From: Kitagawia praeruptora
Taxonomy: Eukaryota > Streptophyta > Magnoliopsida > Apiales > Apiaceae
Assembly (NCBI GenBank): GCA_037693485.1
Contig: CM075345.1
Location: 81,474,001-81,538,000, forward strand
Length of the DNA: 64,000 nt
Reading direction: 5' to 3'
Shown: positions 62,955-64,000 of the stretch, piece by piece
Layout of the letters: every line of letters begins with the position of its first letter
Position numbering within the stretch: the first letter of the stretch is position 1
The notes under the pieces: generated by a model
Databases searched by the model: none
Seen by the model: only the letters and a program-made list of their open reading frames with translations
What the model was told of the DNA's origin: nothing
Position numbers and translations under genes: made by a program

Positions 62955-63690
62955 TCTAATTTAAATACAATAATGATTTTATTAAACATATCCATAAATA
63001 CTTATTTTTAAAATCAAAAAATATTTATTCGAAAATCACAATTTTAATTTGAAAGCAATCACGATATACCACTATATATTTTAAATTAATTTTCATAATT
63101 AATCACTCATTAATCAAACACTCTTTTAATATAAAGCCAGTTATAATCATATTAATATAAATTTTAAATTGATTTTTATAATATATATTGTACTATTATA
63201 ATCGATATTAAATAATTATAATCTAACTTAAATAAAAATCTGAAAAAATCGGATTTGAAATCAAATTTTAAATAACTTGGATAAAATTCATACCTTCAAA
63301 ATTTTGGTTTTTTAATAAGCTCAAAAATATATTTATTCATAATTTGTTAATAAAATTAATTAATAAATGCATATAAGCCAACACTACAAAATCGGATTTG
63401 AACAAATTTTAAATAGTTTGGATAAAATCCATATTTTCAAAAACTCGATTTTTTGAAATGTTCAAAAATATATTTATTCACAATTTATTAATAAAATAAT
63501 TAATAAATTCATATAAACGAATTTAAATACAATATTGATTTTATTAAACATATCCATAAATACATATTTTTTAAATCAAAAATTATTTACTAAAATTTAA
63601 TTTGAAATCAATCACGATATACTATATATTTTAAATTAAATTTCATAATTAATCATTCATTAATCAACCACTCTTTTAATAAAGAGATAA
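62955..63690. repeat. interleaved AT-rich repeats
   Basis: A block of about 170 bp (AATACAATAATGATTTTATT... to ACTCTTTTAATA) at about 62963-63133 recurs at about 63529-63680. Between them a unit of about 140 bp (AAATCGGATTTGAA...AATATATTTATTCA) occurs twice in tandem, from about 63246 and 63391. No coding potential. It could be fragments of a tandem-repeat element. Confidence 0.75.
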
Positions 63691-63938
63691 TAACCAAAAT
63701 ACCTCCTTTTTGGCAAGGTATGGTCCAATTTATCGATTGTCGGGAGTTTTGGCCCTATATACCCTCCTCACACGCTGTTGTACACAACGTATATTACTAT
63801 ATTCCTCACAAGTTATCTTTATCTACCATTTAGATTAGATCTTTATTGCCACATTCTTGCCGCCTACTTATATCTCTCCAGATTTAAACATCAAGTATCA
63901 AACACAATCAATCATCAAATTCAAGACAGTCCAAATCC

Positions 63939-63975
<37 letters not shown>

Positions 63976-64000
63976 CTTTTTCGTAAGGGGACTACTATGT
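63691..64000. other. window end, no gene seen
   Basis: AT-rich, with a (TA)n run at about 63943-63972. It could be the promoter side of a gene beyond the window, but nothing supports that directly. Confidence 0.5.

Overview
The window is plant nuclear DNA, most likely from a eudicot with a repeat-rich genome. I cannot name the family from the sequence alone. The reasons are plant-type retroelements (Tat-lineage and chromovirus Ty3/gypsy elements with iMet or Tat-type primer sites, and an L1-type LINE with DUF4283, APE, RT and zf-RVT domains), Stowaway and Harbinger-like MITEs, hAT elements with 8-bp target duplications, and one intronless plant GT92 glycosyltransferase gene. Nothing looks prokaryotic. 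There are no rRNA or tRNA genes and no CRISPR array. About 60 kb of the 64 kb is nested transposable elements. The only clear host gene lies at 60.4-62.2 kb on the minus strand.

Layout. 1-7224: the 3' part of a plus-strand Tat-lineage element, with a broken integrase, a decayed three-exon antisense gene, a polypurine tract and a 330-bp LTR. It is interrupted at 949-3213 by an L1-derived insertion that carries an intact 636-codon ORF of unknown function. 7583-10456: a hAT-type element with a second member of the same family nested inside it. 11171-11426: a Stowaway MITE. 11611-27124: a minus-strand chromovirus-type element that retains only a broken gag. It was invaded by a hAT carrying ten copies of a 176-bp tandem repeat, by a pogo/Emigrant-like element, by a Harbinger-like MITE present in both LTRs, and by a near full-length L1 LINE with intact ORF2 (18724-24602). 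27125-29908: unassigned DNA. 29909-30279: a foldback element. 30444-31842: another hAT-like element with a nested relative.

31924-59358: a minus-strand Tat element with gag, pol, PBS, PPT, LTRs and TSD all visible. Between pol and its 3' LTR it carries two genes on the opposite strand: a three-exon gene and a 74-codon gene with its own TATA box. A roughly 110-bp tandem repeat lies beside them. This Tat element is split at the gag/pol region by a 14.7-kb chromovirus (41987-56716) whose 4.83-kb LTRs are nearly identical although its own gag-pol has rotted. 59359-64000: a possible Helitron, the GT92 gene with its TATA box, a minimal LINE insertion of about 22 bp with a perfect 16-bp TSD, and AT-rich repeats.

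How the parts relate. Nesting order and LTR divergence agree: the Tat LTRs differ by roughly 2% and the chromovirus inside it by roughly 0.3% (counts by eye). The most unusual items are the L1-derived element with its own ORF and three RVSF motifs, the antisense Tat gene whose two intron phases are the same in two diverged elements, the satellite-length array inside a hAT, and the recently moved chromovirus with dead coding DNA.
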